DNA of 64,000 nt, taken from the NCBI GenBank assembly GCA_015183035.1, contig JACZZP010000024.1, positions 62,001-126,000 of the forward strand, read 5' to 3'. The notes beneath the pieces were generated by a model that saw nothing but the letters and a program-made list of their open reading frames with translations, ran no database searches and had not been told where the DNA came from. Each line of letters starts with the position of its first letter. The stretch's first letter is position 1. The DNA is from Meloidogyne chitwoodi (Eukaryota; Nematoda; Chromadorea; Rhabditida; Meloidogynidae). Shown piece by piece: positions 10,046 through 21,140 of the stretch. The position numbers were made by a program, and so were the translations under genes.

Positions 10046-12391
10046 ATGTCAAATAGTTTCTTTGTATTTTTACCAAGTAATATTCCTGATTATCCAGATA
10101 ATCGACCAAATAAATTTCGTGTTCACTTACCAAAACCTCTTTATTTTTCTGGTAATTGGGTGTGTGGTTTACATAGTATTAATTATCCTTATTCATGGCC
10201 ATCAACTATTGGAACATTAGATGATCAATGGATCGATATACATTTCTCAGATAATTTTAGAAGAGGACATGTTTTGAGAATTCCTGTACCTAAAGCTTCA
10301 CACACTACAGTGGAAAAATTACATGAATTTTTAATCTCTACTTTAGAACATCAAAAAGAAACTTTCGAAGGAAATCTTTTAGAAAACCCTCAAGGATTAG
10401 TAGACTTACCCTCTATGAAAAAACTAGGACAAAAACGTTTATTACAAGAACTACGACAAAGTCGATTCGGAGTTGATCCGCCTGAACTTGATGAACTATT
10501 TGTTGATCATCCTGACAATTATTGGGAAGAAATTCAAAAATTTAAAAATATTGTCAAAGAAGACCAGTCTTCTCTTGATGCAATGAAAATATTAATAGAT
10601 CGTGAACAAAATGAAACTAGGAAAAATGAACTTACAAAAGCACATTGGAGTCTTGATTTCAAAAAGAAAACTTTAGATTCAAGAATTAAACTTTTAGAAG
10701 GGGAAGCAAAAAGACGTGATACAGAAAAAACTAAATCTGATATTGATATAGTTGTAGAATTTTATCAAACATTTCCCCACAATTACCAAGAAATATTAAT
10801 TGAAGATCATCTAAATTTAATATCTCTTATTATAAAAGTAAAGGAAAAAATAAGAATTAAATATATAGATGATGGGACAGGTACACAAGAATACCAAAAA
10901 ATAATTGGCGAAGATGAGACTTCAGCTAGACAAAAGAAGGAAATTGAAAAATTAAGGAAAAGAATAAATATATTGGACAGTGCAGTAATCAGAAGAGACA
11001 AAGAAAAAAGTTTAAAACAATATAATCGAGAGAACAATATTAAACATAGAGAATTTACAGACGAATTTTTTAAAAATAATCAAGATTATTGGCCAGCAAT
11101 ACAAAATAATTTTCATAATTTATTAATTACTTATCAGGAAATTAATACAACTAAAGGTCAATATGATGAAGCAGTAACAGAAGAAAGAAAAAATGAATTA
11201 AAAACAAAAATTGATAGATTGACAAGCTTAGTAAATTATAGAACTGACAGGTTTCGAGCACTAGAATTTGAAGCAAATGCTAGAGATGATGAGAAAACTG
11301 AAACTTTACCAACAACTGAAGAATCTATACCTACAACACAAGCTCCACTCACACAAACTGTTAAAAACCCTCAATTACCTCAAATTTTACCAACAACTGA
11401 AGAATCTAGTCCAACAGTACAAACTGCTCTCAAAGAAAATACTTTAAGTCCTCAATTACCTCAAACTTTACCAACAACTGAAGAATCTAGACCAATAGTA
11501 CAAACTCCTCTCAAAGAAAATATTCAAAGTCCTCAATTACCACAAATTTTACCTCAAATAAAAACAATACCTAGTGAGAGTACAGATCCTTATACACAAC
11601 AACAAGAAACTCAACCAGTGACTGAGTCTTCGTCATCTTCTGAAAGTATATCTGAACCAAGTCTATCACCAGATATTACAGATAATATTTTACCTTCTAA
11701 CCCATACATAAATCAAACAGATGAAATAGAAGACCTTCCATCTCTTCCTACACCCGAAGCTATCTTCAGAGATCCTTCATGGACAGAAGAAATGGAAATG
11801 TTTCTAACAAGTTTTCTCAATAGAACCCCGAAAAATAGAGAAAGAATAAAGTATTTACCCAGAATGCCAACGCTTTTAGCAAAATATAAAGTATTTGAGA
11901 ATAATATAATAGACATAGACGCCCAAAAACAAGTACTCGGCTCACTAGCAATTTTATATCACAAAGATTTTAAACGTTTCAAAGTACATTTTGAACATCC
12001 TAGTATCAAATATCTATCTTTTTCTCCACAACTCGGATATGTTTTGGGATTTGAAAATCCGAATATGGTTAGAAATAAAGAGTTTGCAAAATATGGTTGT
12101 GATTTAAAAGGAGGTTTTTCTAGTTTTGCTGTATATACTAAAGGTCTAACAGAAAATATGATTATTGGAAATACTCTAAGTTCACTACTAAGAGTTGTCT
12201 CAGTTGCAGGAGCTAAACCAGGAGAATATAATGAAAACATCTATGATTCACCAATTTATGCTCGAGTATTACCAAGAGAAGTCAACGAAATAGAAATTGA
12301 ACTAAGAACGATGGACAATGGTAGACTTGTACCTTTTTCATTTGGTACAGTAATCATTGTCTTAATATTTAAAAAAGTGATTAATTTTTAA
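10046..12391 (+). CDS. Penton-like/minor virion protein with coiled-coil and repeat stalk (781 aa)
   Basis: The N-terminal 80 residues (FVFLPSNIPDYPDNRPNKF, later GNWVCGLHSINYPYSW) match the start of the protein usually encoded near the capsid genes of Polintons and thought to be a penton or minor capsid component. The end (about 640-781) resumes a beta-rich domain with LGYVLGFENPNM. Between them lie about 300 residues of charged coiled coil (150-420) and a Pro/Thr/Ser/Gln stalk (about 420-540) with three copies of a 27-residue repeat starting LPTTEES. It is much longer than a bare penton domain, so the insert may form a projecting fibre. The frame is intact. A TATA-like CTATATAAATAG follows the stop. 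Confidence 0.65.
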   Translation: MSNSFFVFLPSNIPDYPDNRPNKFRVHLPKPLYFSGNWVCGLHSINYPYSWPSTIGTLDDQWIDIHFSDNFRRGHVLRIPVPKASHTTVEKLHEFLISTLEHQKETFEGNLLENPQGLVDLPSMKKLGQKRLLQELRQSRFGVDPPELDELFVDHPDNYWEEIQKFKNIVKEDQSSLDAMKILIDREQNETRKNELTKAHWSLDFKKKTLDSRIKLLEGEAKRRDTEKTKSDIDIVVEFYQTFPHNYQEILIEDHLNLISLIIKVKEKIRIKYIDDGTGTQEYQKIIGEDETSARQKKEIEKLRKRINILDSAVIRRDKEKSLKQYNRENNIKHREFTDEFFKNNQDYWPAIQNNFHNLLITYQEINTTKGQYDEAVTEERKNELKTKIDRLTSLVNYRTDRFRALEFEANARDDEKTETLPTTEESIPTTQAPLTQTVKNPQLPQILPTTEESSPTVQTALKENTLSPQLPQTLPTTEESRPIVQTPLKENIQSPQLPQILPQIKTIPSESTDPYTQQQETQPVTESSSSSESISEPSLSPDITDNILPSNPYINQTDEIEDLPSLPTPEAIFRDPSWTEEMEMFLTSFLNRTPKNRERIKYLPRMPTLLAKYKVFENNIIDIDAQKQVLGSLAILYHKDFKRFKVHFEHPSIKYLSFSPQLGYVLGFENPNMVRNKEFAKYGCDLKGGFSSFAVYTKGLTENMIIGNTLSSLLRVVSVAGAKPGEYNENIYDSPIYARVLPREVNEIEIELRTMDNGRLVPFSFGTVIIVLIFKKVINF

Positions 12392-12450
12392 GCTATATAA
12401 ATAGAGTTTGTATTATTTTTTTCATAAATAAAATTTAAATTCAAAAAAAA
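12391..12450 (+). promoter_or_regulatory. TATA-type promoter before the pVI-like gene
   Basis: CTATATAAATAG at about 12394-12405 lies about 50 bases before the ATG at 12451, right after the stop of the penton-like gene. Confidence 0.45.
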
Positions 12451-12936
12451 ATGGTTCATGTTGTGTTTGATACTAGTGCAGTTGGATATGATGACTTTAT
12501 AAATAACAATAATTTTCCTAACGATATGGGAGGTAGCGGAGGAGAATTTTCTGATAATTATTTTCGAGGATCTTCTCCTTTCCAAAGAGGATATGGAATT
12601 CAAAAAGGAGCGGGTGTTGGAGATATTATGCGAGGTCTTTGGCGTTTCTTTCTTCCTGTAATGAGACAAGTTGGAAATACTGTAAAAACAGAGGCACTAA
12701 ACACTGGACAGAGAGTATTAGAAAGAGTCAGTCAAGGTGAACCAATAAAAGAAGCTTTTGTCAGTGAGGGGAAAAAAGGTATTGACACAGTATTAGAAAA
12801 AGGAGGTTTACCAAAACAGTTTGGTTCTGGTTTTAAAGGAAGGGGTATAAAAAGGAACAAATTACCCAGTTATCAAACCATTATTGGAAAACCGATTAAA
12901 AAAAGAGTAAAATCAGACGTTTTTGGTCAATATTGA
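12451..12936 (+). CDS. Small Gly-rich virion protein, pVI-like (161 aa)
   Basis: The protein has a Gly/Ser/Asn-rich N-terminus, then RGYGIQKGAGVGDIM followed by an amphipathic helix (RGLWRFFLPVMRQVGNTV) and a second helix. It ends in a basic Gly-rich stretch (GSGFKGRGIKR) and PIKKRVKS. Proteins of this plan sit just before the capsid gene in Polintons and are compared with adenovirus pVI/pX: cement or membrane-active proteins cut by the viral protease. Gly-X-Gly sites near residues 50-60 and 125-135 could be cleavage points (inference). It ends 8 bases before the major capsid ATG. Confidence 0.6.
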   Translation: MVHVVFDTSAVGYDDFINNNNFPNDMGGSGGEFSDNYFRGSSPFQRGYGIQKGAGVGDIMRGLWRFFLPVMRQVGNTVKTEALNTGQRVLERVSQGEPIKEAFVSEGKKGIDTVLEKGGLPKQFGSGFKGRGIKRNKLPSYQTIIGKPIKKRVKSDVFGQY

Positions 12937-12943
12937 AAAAACT

Positions 12944-14271
12944 ATGACATTTCATAAAATAGACAACGATAGTATAAATTCTATAACAAATGCTTTAGAT
13001 TTTTTTCAAATTCCACCTACTAATGTGAGTATTTCGTCATCAAAAGTTTTTGAAATTTTAACAAGCAACCCTCTCACAGATACACCTTATCATTTTAAAA
13101 TACATTCTAGTCAAAATTATATTGATTTATCAAAATGTTATTTATTTACTGAATTTCGTATTCGAAAAGAAAATACAAATGGTCAGCTTATAGATTTAAC
13201 TATTACTGACAATATTTCAACATTACAGCTTATAGGACAAACTTTTATTAACAATATGCGTATAACTATTAACGCTCGTGAAGTTTTTAATGCTAATTCG
13301 TTATATGCTTACAAAACATATTTTTCACATGAACTTTCATTTTCACAAAATGCAAAAAGTTCTCATTTAAACGCTGCTGGGTATTATTTTAATAATACAG
13401 TAAGCCAAGAAAATGGATTAGATTTTCTTGAAAGAAAAAATTTATTTGATAAAAGTAAAACAGCTCAATTCATTGCTAAACTTGACGCAGACCTATTCAA
13501 TCAACCACTTTATTTAATTAATCATTGTGAAATCGATATTGAAATTGTCCCAAACGATTCACGTTTTATTTTATCTCATCTGGAATTCAAAATGCTATGG
13601 ATGTATCAAATAATTATCATTTTGAAGTTGTAAATATGAAACTATATGTAAAAAAAGTAGATTTAATGGATGGTTTGGCTCTTGATATAGCCAAACGACT
13701 TGAAACAAAACCAGCTAGATATTCTATTCGAAAAACTATGATGAAACCACTCTTTATTAGTCAAGGTCGTTATGAATTCAATGCTAATCTTTTTATGGAT
13801 CAAATTCCCCGGCGTATAACATTAGGTCTAGTAGCAAATAAAGATTATGTTGGTGATATTACTCGAAGTCCTTTCAATTTTCAACATTTTAATGTTCGTG
13901 AAATTAGTATAATAGCTAATGGTAGAAATTATCCACAAGCTCCTTATGATTTTAATTATAAAAAAGGTAAATATGTTAGAGCTTTCAACGATATGAATGA
14001 GGCAATAGGGTTTTCAAACTCAAATGAAAGTAACGGAATAACTTATCAACAATATGGCAAGACACATTGTATTTATGTTTTTAATCTAACGAATAGTGGA
14101 GAAGACAATGGTGGAACTTTTGATTTGATTAAAAACGGAACAACAGCTGTAAATATAAAATTCAATGAAGCTGTACCAGAGGGAGGAATTATGCTCATTG
14201 TTATGGGAGAAGCTGATTCACTTATTATGCTTGATAAAAATCGAACTATAGCCAGTGATACAACGATATAA
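12944..14271 (+). pseudogene. mcp: Major capsid protein (double jelly-roll), one frame break
   Basis: This is the main shell protein of the Polinton virion. The N-terminal part reads from the ATG at 12944 to about 13580; the rest continues in another frame to 14271, with the two frames overlapping at 13597-13633. Landmarks fit Polinton capsid proteins: IDLSKCYLFTEFRIRK and FINNMRITINAREVF in the first part, and DLMDGLALDIAKRLETKPAR, MDQIPRRITLGLVAN, FNFQHFNVREISIIANG, NDMNEAIGF and TIASDTTI at the end. A net one-base shift near 13570-13595 (close to a T-rich run) is enough to separate the frames. No intron explains it. It could be a mutation, an assembly indel or, less likely, programmed frameshifting. 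The total coding length (about 440 aa) is normal. Confidence 0.88.
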
Positions 14272-15044
14272 ATATAATTACATTTTATATAAAAATTTTT
14301 ATCTAAAAATTTTTCTATTTATAAAAATTTTATAAGATCCCTTACTTTTTGTTACTATTTCAAAAGAAAAAAAGATAAATTAAATTATTTTTTTAATTTG
14401 CATAAATGATTGATTGACAGGTTTTTAAAATTTTTAAAAGAAATTTTATTATTTTTTAAATTTGCTTTAATGATTAATTGACAGTTTTTTTAAATTTTTA
14501 AAAGAAATTTTATTATTTTTAAATTTGCATAAAAGATTGATTGATATGTTTTTAAAATTTTTTAAAAGAAATTTTATTATTTTTAAATTTGCATAAATGA
14601 TTGATTGACAGGTTTTTAAAATTTTTAAAAGAAATTTTATTATTTTTAAATTTGAATAAATGATTGATTGACAGGTTTTTAAAAATTTTTCAAAAGAAAA
14701 AAAATAAATTATTTAAACTTACATAAATGATTGACAGGTTTTTAAAATTTTTAAAAGGAAAAAAGATAAACTATTTAAATTTACATAAATGACTGATTGA
14801 AAAGTTTTTAAAAGAAATTTTTATTTTTTTCAAATTTGCATAAAAGATTGACAGGTTTTTAAAAGAAATTTTTATTATGTTTTAAATTTGCATAAAAGAT
14901 TGACAGGTTTTTAAAAGAAAATTTTATTATTTTTAAAAAAATGTTTACAAATCATGCTGCGAGCTCTTGAATGTTTTTTTCTCTCATATAAAAATTTTTT
15001 GTATATAAATATGGGGACCATTTTTTTTTTAAATCATTTAAAAG
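14272..15044. repeat. Spacer with nine diverged tandem repeats of about 53-71 bp
   Basis: From about 14390 to 14935 a unit built as TTTGCATAAATGATTGATTGACAGG, then TTTTTAAAATTTTTAAAAG, then AAATTTTATTATTTTTAAA recurs nine times (core starts near 14400, 14462, 14528, 14590, 14652, 14712, 14783, 14836, 14889). The last copies are shortened and lose one TGATT. It lies between the capsid gene and the membrane-protein gene. A TATA-like TATATAAATA sits near 15002-15012, before the ATG at 15045. Confidence 0.8.
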
Positions 15045-15521
15045 ATGAAAAATATTTTGAAAATAATTTTTCTTATTAGAATTTTTATTCCGTCGATTGA
15101 AGGATTACTAACAGGGGGCAGTGTAAAATTAGATGATATTCCAGAATATTCTGAACTTGTAAAATATTATAGAAAAAATACAACAAATATTTCAAGAGAT
15201 CCAATATTATACTCAAAAGAAAAAGTTGTGGCGCCTGTTCCAAATTTTCTTAATTTTCCTTTTGAAAATCTACCTTTGCTTTGCAAAGAAAGCCCACCAG
15301 ACAACAGTATTTATGGACATGTATTTTGTTGGGGAATGATATGTTTATATGCACTTCTTATAGTCAGCTTAATTATATATCAACTACGATCTGTTCTCTG
15401 GTTTAAATTTAAACTTCCAACTGTCAATACTAAACAAGAAAATGTATTCAAGTCAGATAACACAAATTCTGAGATCAAATCCCCACACATCGAAAATATT
15501 TCAAGGATGTTATCCGTGTAA
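15045..15521 (+). CDS. Polinton membrane protein (158 aa)
   Basis: This has a hydrophobic N-terminus (residues 1-21, likely signal peptide or anchor), a Pro/Asn-containing ectodomain, and a strong membrane span at about residues 96-115 (MICLYALLIVSLIIY), followed by a basic boundary and a 40-residue tail. The topology is that of a type I or double-span envelope-type protein. No family is recognised, and it is too short to be one of the known large fusogens. Its 3' end overlaps the protease gene by 80 bases in another frame. Confidence 0.55.
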   Translation: MKNILKIIFLIRIFIPSIEGLLTGGSVKLDDIPEYSELVKYYRKNTTNISRDPILYSKEKVVAPVPNFLNFPFENLPLLCKESPPDNSIYGHVFCWGMICLYALLIVSLIIYQLRSVLWFKFKLPTVNTKQENVFKSDNTNSEIKSPHIENISRMLSV

Positions 15522-15888
15522 TCGTCTACCAAACCCTGCATCTGTTCGAGAAAAAATATTAATTGTTAATTTGGATCCTTTTGGTTATGAAGGTTCACAT
15601 TGGATTATAATTTACATTAACAAAATGAAAGATGTAATATATTTCGATAGTTTAGCTCTTGAAACAAGTATTTGTATGATTAATACATTTCTTAAAAATT
15701 TTTCTAAAATTATAAAAAATATAAAACCTTATCAATCCCCTTATTCTAATACTTGTGCTCATCATTGTATTTCTTTTATTTATTTTTTCTCTAAAGGTTA
15801 TAATTTTGACAAATATTTAGAATTGTTAGACAATGAATTAAATCCTGATTTATTCGTATTAAATGTTTTAAATAAAATAATAAATTAA
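15442..15888 (+). CDS. pro: Adenain-type cysteine protease (virion maturation)
   Basis: This 148-aa protease would cut capsid precursors. The expected catalytic set is visible in order: His53 (GSHWIII), Asp69 (YFDS), Gln98 and Cys105 seven residues later (QSPYSNTC), as in adenovirus-type proteases. The N-terminal FQGCYPCNRLP and LIVNLDP blocks also fit. The start overlaps the upstream membrane-protein gene by 80 bases; the first in-frame ATG gives the full family domain, so I kept it. The frame is intact. Confidence 0.9.
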   Translation: MYSSQITQILRSNPHTSKIFQGCYPCNRLPNPASVREKILIVNLDPFGYEGSHWIIIYINKMKDVIYFDSLALETSICMINTFLKNFSKIIKNIKPYQSPYSNTCAHHCISFIYFFSKGYNFDKYLELLDNELNPDLFVLNVLNKIIN

Positions 15889-15894
15889 ATATAA

Positions 15895-16294
15895 TTATGA
15901 ATGTGTTTTAAGATACAGTTGAGTTAAATTTGCACAATCAGGGCACAAATAAAACAAATATTTAAAAGAATATTGATATAGAATTGGAAAAATTTCATCT
16001 TGTTTTTGACTCAAGTTGAATTTAACACAATCTGAACACCATTTTCCAGCTTTAAAGTAGTTGATCAGAATGCTAAGTCGTGCTCCAATATCCAACGGTT
16101 TTCCTTCGTTTAAAGCAAGGCTCAGAGCATTAACATAATCTCGAGTTGGTGGGAAGTGTAGGTAACGACATGTTCCCTAAAATTAAATATTCTTTTTATT
16201 AATTTAAATTAAAAATAATAACCTCTACAGCTCTTATAATCTCAATTTCATCAGGATCTTCAGCATGTTTTCGTTTTATAGGTCCTTTTATCAT
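15895..16294 (-). CDS. Small two-exon Cys-rich protein of the Polinton (117 aa)
   Basis: On the minus strand, exon 1 is 16294-16223, the intron is 16222-16177 (46 nt, GT...TTTTAG), and exon 2 is 16176-15895. Two Cys pairs, WCSDC and LCPDC, about 30 residues apart, form a probable zinc ribbon. A conserved-looking RYLHFPPTRDYVNAL segment follows the splice. The gene runs against its neighbours and ends 6 bases from the protease stop (convergent). Its promoter faces that of PolB across 16295-16624. The role is unknown; a zinc-ribbon regulatory or DNA-binding protein is plausible. Confidence 0.6.
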
Positions 16295-16624
16295 TGTTAT
16301 ATAATAATATTTTATAATATGAATAATAAAAAAATATATTAAAATGAGTATATTTTATTTAAAAATTATACTATTCAAAAATAAAATTGGCGTGGTTTAG
16401 TTGAAATAAAAAAATAGAATAGTTTATTAAAAAATAAAAAGGGCGTGGTTTATTTGAAATAAAAAAATGTGTAGTCTATTAATAAATAAAATGGGCGGAG
16501 TATATTTATACATATAAATAAGGAAAAAATTTTATTTTATTCTAATTTAAATCATTTAATTAAAAATTTATTCTTATTTAAATAATTTCAAAAATTTTAA
16601 GTTTATTTTTTAAGAAAATTTATA
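16295..16624. promoter_or_regulatory. Divergent promoter with repeated GGCGTGG boxes
   Basis: Between the minus-strand zinc-ribbon gene and PolB lie GGCGTGGTTTAGTTGAAAT (about 16389), GGGCGTGGTTTATTTGAAAT (16441) and GGGCGGAGTATATTTATAC (16493), spaced by about 53 bases in a degenerate tandem repeat. A CATATAAATA box lies at 16511-16520. Both orientations could be served. Confidence 0.55.
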
Positions 16625-19600
16625 ATGCAAAATTCAAAATTTTCGCGTACTTTTTATATTTCAAATATTCTTGGACTCGAACAACATGGGTCTGGGAATA
16701 ATACAACAAATAAATATGTTGAACGTTTAAATGATTCAATTTGGCATAATACTAAATTTAATGTTGTAAAGACTTATTCAAAGTTTTCAATTAAAGATGT
16801 ACCAAATGATCCAGAATCACTTCTTGCTGGTTAATTTTTTTAATAAAACAAAGTTTAATTTATTTTTAGGAATATTTCAATTTTGTGTTGACGAAGCATT
16901 AGAACATGCTAATTCTAAAAATATTTCCCCAGACCAAATTGCGTGTACTTTGAGTAGTGAAATGTTGGAATATGATATCTGGATTCCTTTTAGGTTTATT
17001 TTTTCAAATTATTATTAATTAACGAAAAATTTTTTTAAAGCAATTTAACTAATAATACTGTCGACGCTATGATTAATAGATGTCAACATATTGCACAAAG
17101 TAATAAACAAAATGATGCAACTTTTTGGGGGACGCCTTTTAATATTACTGTAACAACTCTAAATAAAACAAAATTCAAAAAACGTCGTCTAGTTGGAGGA
17201 GCAGCAAGAAAAATACCAAAAGTCCAACACCAAATTAATAAGAGCTCCCTCATGAAATTCGACAGCCCTGACAATAAAAATCATTGTTTATTTTTCGCTT
17301 TAATTGCTTCTCTTGTGCAAAATATTTTTAATTGGTCAACAAAAAATTTTTTCAATTATATTCACAACTTGAAAGGAATGTCTGGTCGTTTCCAATCTGA
17401 CACTTATCAAATTATGAATAAAGTTGGAGCTGATTTTGGTTTAAATGAATATGATGCATTTATTTGGATACCAAGAATTGTTGATTATTGGAATAATATC
17501 ACATGTAAAGGACAATATATTGTAAAAGTATTTGTCTTTGAGGATAGAGGTAATTATAAACCAGAATTTGAATATGGCCCAAATGATTATAATTTACCAA
17601 TTTCTCTTTATTTTAACGACAATGAAAAACATTTTTATGCTGTGAAAAAAAGGGTAGCCTATTTGGAAAAAGATACTGTTTTTCATGTAAATCAGTATTC
17701 AGTCAAGCTCAACTACATTCAATGTCTTGTCTTGGTCGATGTAAAAATTGTTCATGTGTTGGGCCTTCATATCCTTGCCAACCAGACAATATTTTTTAAA
17801 ACATTGTAATTTATGTTTCAAAACTTTTAACAACAAAGATTGTTATGAACATCATATTAAATCTGGATTTTGTAACAATTCTAAAAAATGTTATAATTGT
17901 GGAGTTATTTGGAACGTTAAAGACAATACACGAAACGGAAGGAAAGGTCATGTATGCACAGAAAAATATTGTACAACCTGTAGCGACTATCATGATCCAA
18001 AGCGAGGATGTTATATTAAACCTTTAGAATTAAAAGAATATGAACCTTATCGACTTATTGCTTTTGATTTTGAAACAACACAAATGTCTGCAATACATGA
18101 ACCTAACTTTATTGCAGCAAAGGTTACATGTCAATTTTGTATTCTAAATGATAATAGTAATTCTTGCAAATTTTGTGGTCAACATCGTATTATAACATTC
18201 TCCCAACAACCTTTCAATAAAACAACTGTTGATAAAATGATAATAGATGAAAATCCTCTTTCGTCTTTTGTTGATTGGCTTATAAATGATCTACCCCAAA
18301 ATTGTGACACTTTTGCTTTTTCACATTTTGGTGGTAAATTTGACATGGTTATCGCTTTAAATGAACTCGTCAAAAAAGGACTTACACCTCAAATGTTAAA
18401 AAAAGGAAATAAAATGTATGAAATGAAGATAAAGGCAAAAAAGAATAGTATAATATTCCGTGACAGCTTCAATTTAATGCCAATGCCATTAGCTGCACTA
18501 GTATCAGCTTTCGATCTAAAGGTAGAAGATAAACCATTCTTCCCTCATACGGCAAATAACCCAGAAAATTATGGCAAAGAAATTTTTCCAACAACATCAG
18601 AATATCTTGCTGACGGAATGATGCCTGAAAAAAGAAAAATGTTTGACTCTTGGTACAATCAAAACAAAAATATTCCTTTTGTTCTTAATGAAGCTTTGGC
18701 TAGTTATTGTACAAATGATGTTGAAATATTAATGGCTTCTCTAATTACTTTCCAAAGAGAATTTTTTGAAGTATATTTTTTTTATTAAATTAAATTAATT
18801 ATTTATAATTAAGGTTACTAAAAGAGAAACTGGTGAAAGAGCAGCATCAACTAAATGTCATAAAGGAATTGATGTGCTTCGAGAATCAATGACCATCGCT
18901 TCAGCCTGTATGAGACATTTTCGAACAAATCATCTTAAAGAACAACATCTAGCACTTGTACCTGAACGAGGATATGATATTGTTGATGGTAATCAAAGTC
19001 TTCTTGCTCTTCGATTTTTAAAATGGTATTCTGAACAATTTGATGTTATTATACAAACTGTTCATTCAAAAGAAGGAGAAAAAAAGTATATATCTAATAA
19101 TAAAATTTTAATAAATAAAAATTTTTTTTAGAATTGGAAAATATCAACTTGATGGATATGTAGAAAGTGAAAAATATGGTCTTGAAATAAATGGTTGTGT
19201 TTGGCATGGGTGTCCTAAATGTTATCCTAATGATAACATCCTCATGCCAAATGGAAAAACAGCTGGTTATTTGAGAGAACAAGATAAAAATAGGTTAATA
19301 TTTTTTTAAAATAATATAATTAAAAAATTTTTTTAGAATGGAATTTATCAAGACCCAAATTGATCGTGTTGATGTATATTGGGAATGTGATATTTATAAA
19401 ATGTTGGAAAAGGATAAAGAAATGCGCAACAAATTTTACAATTATATTGACGATGGACCAATTGATATAAGAAATTGTTTTAATGGAGGTCGCACTGGTC
19501 CCTTAAAACTTTTTCATGAAGTTAAACCTGGAGAGAAAATATCGTATTATGATGTTACTTCACTGTATCCTTTTATTAATGTAACAACTGAATACCCTGT

Positions 19601-21072
19601 TGGACATCCAGATCTTCATGTAATTAATCAAAATGTAAAATGGACTTGTTCAAATGATAATATTTACAATTTGGCTATTTTAAAAGTTTTTATTATTCCT
19701 CCAAGAAAAATTGACGTTCCAGTTTTACCTATGAAATTAGAAAAAGATGGACGGCTATTATTTCCTCTTTGTTCAACTTGCGCGTATGAAATTTAAAAAA
19801 TTATTTTTTAATATAATAAATAATTTAGAAAAATGTATCCTGAAGGACAAGTCTATGAAAATTATAAATGTGAACATAATGATGAGGAAAGAGGATGGGT
19901 CAGCATTTGTACATCCATAGAATTAAATTATGCCTTGAATGAAGGATATGTTGTTACAAAACTTTATCGTGTATTGGAATATACAAAAAGTGACAACAAT
20001 CTATTTCGCCCATATATTTCTGAATTCATGGCGACAAAAATTCATTCATCTGGTTTTGATAAAGAAATTAAAAATAATGTTAAAGCTGAAGAATTATTTA
20101 TTAAAGAATGTTTTGAAAATTTTGGAATCAAAATTGAAAGAAGTAAAATGATCCCAAATAAAGGAAGAAGAACTCAAGCAAAATTAATGTTAAATAATCT
20201 TTGTATGTTTTTTTCTTTTAACTTTTAAATACTTTTATTTATTAAATAGGGGGTCGTTTTTCTTTGCGAAATTTTGGTCTTTCACAATGCATAATTACTG
20301 ATGATCCAGAAGAGTATCAAAAATATGTAGAAGATAAAAGTATTACTCTTACAAGTGTTGATCAATTGACATCTGAAATTATGTTAATTGGTTTTATGAA
20401 GAAAAAAGAATGGATTGAAGAACATGATTGTTCAAATATTGGTAATTTTTTGAAAAAAAATATTTGAATTAAATAATATTTTTAGTTATTTCTCTTTGGA
20501 CTACTTCTGCTGCCCGTCTTCATTTACTTAAAGCAATGCAACAAGTTGTTCGGTGTAAAGGGTGTACACTTTTGTATACAGGTAAATTTTAATTGATGAT
20601 AAAAATTAAAAATTTTTCAGACACCGATTCTTTAATATTTGCTCATCCTGAAGAATTAAATCCTTTGGAGCTAGGACCACATCTCGGACAGTTTACAAAC
20701 GAATACCCAGAACATCAAATATTAGAATATGTTTCGGGTGGTGCAAAACAATATGGACTTAAATTAAAAAGAATTAATAATAATGATAATCTCGAACATG
20801 AATATGTCCTTAAAGTTCGAGGAATGACTTTAAATTATGATGTAATCAATAATCAAGGACTACGTTATGAAACATTTAAAAAACAAGTTATAAAATATGC
20901 TAAAACTGGAATAATTGAAGCAGTAGATATTCTTTATCCAAAATTCATTTGTCCCTCAATTAAAAATTTAAATGTATCAACTAAATCTCGCAACAAAATA
21001 TATAAACCTTTCATAGGAAAGGGTGTTGTGCGCCCCTCAGATTTTTCTGTTCTAAACTTTGGTCATATTTAA
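16625..21072 (+). pseudogene. polB: Family B DNA polymerase (protein-primed type), multi-exon, frame breaks
   Basis: This is the replication enzyme of the element. Exons: 16625-16829, 16870-16993, 17041-18770 (broken), 18814-19085, 19132-19293, 19337-19783, 19829-20202, 20250-20441, 20486-20581 and 20621-21072. Introns are 39-50 nt. Motifs in order: a DNKNHCLFFAL segment and a Cys/His cluster in the N-terminal region; the exonuclease set AFDFETT, SHFGGKFDM and YCTNDVEIL; polymerase motif A, YDVTSLYPF; motif B, NNL joined across an intron to GRFSL; motif C, YTDTDSL. Between about 17680 and 17800 the coding frame changes twice (the Cys-rich CKNCSC stretch reads in a third frame, and a T6 run is one break point). 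The remaining exons are intact. Disabled as assembled, or affected by indel errors. Confidence 0.9.
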
Positions 21073-21140
21073 TTGTAATTTTTATAAAAAATAAATTTAA
21101 TAAAAAAATTGTTCAAAGTAGTTTATTAAATTAGGAAAAA

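Noticed and set aside
7083..12669. Other minus-strand open frames across the capsid and penton region (for example 10807-11037, 11959-12240, 12388-12669)
   Set aside because: They are antisense shadows of long coding regions with clear homology on the plus strand.
15045..15521. A membrane fusogen of the type reported for some nematode Mavericks
   Set aside because: At 158 residues with one clear span, it is far too short and shows no recognisable fusogen domain; only a generic membrane protein can be supported.
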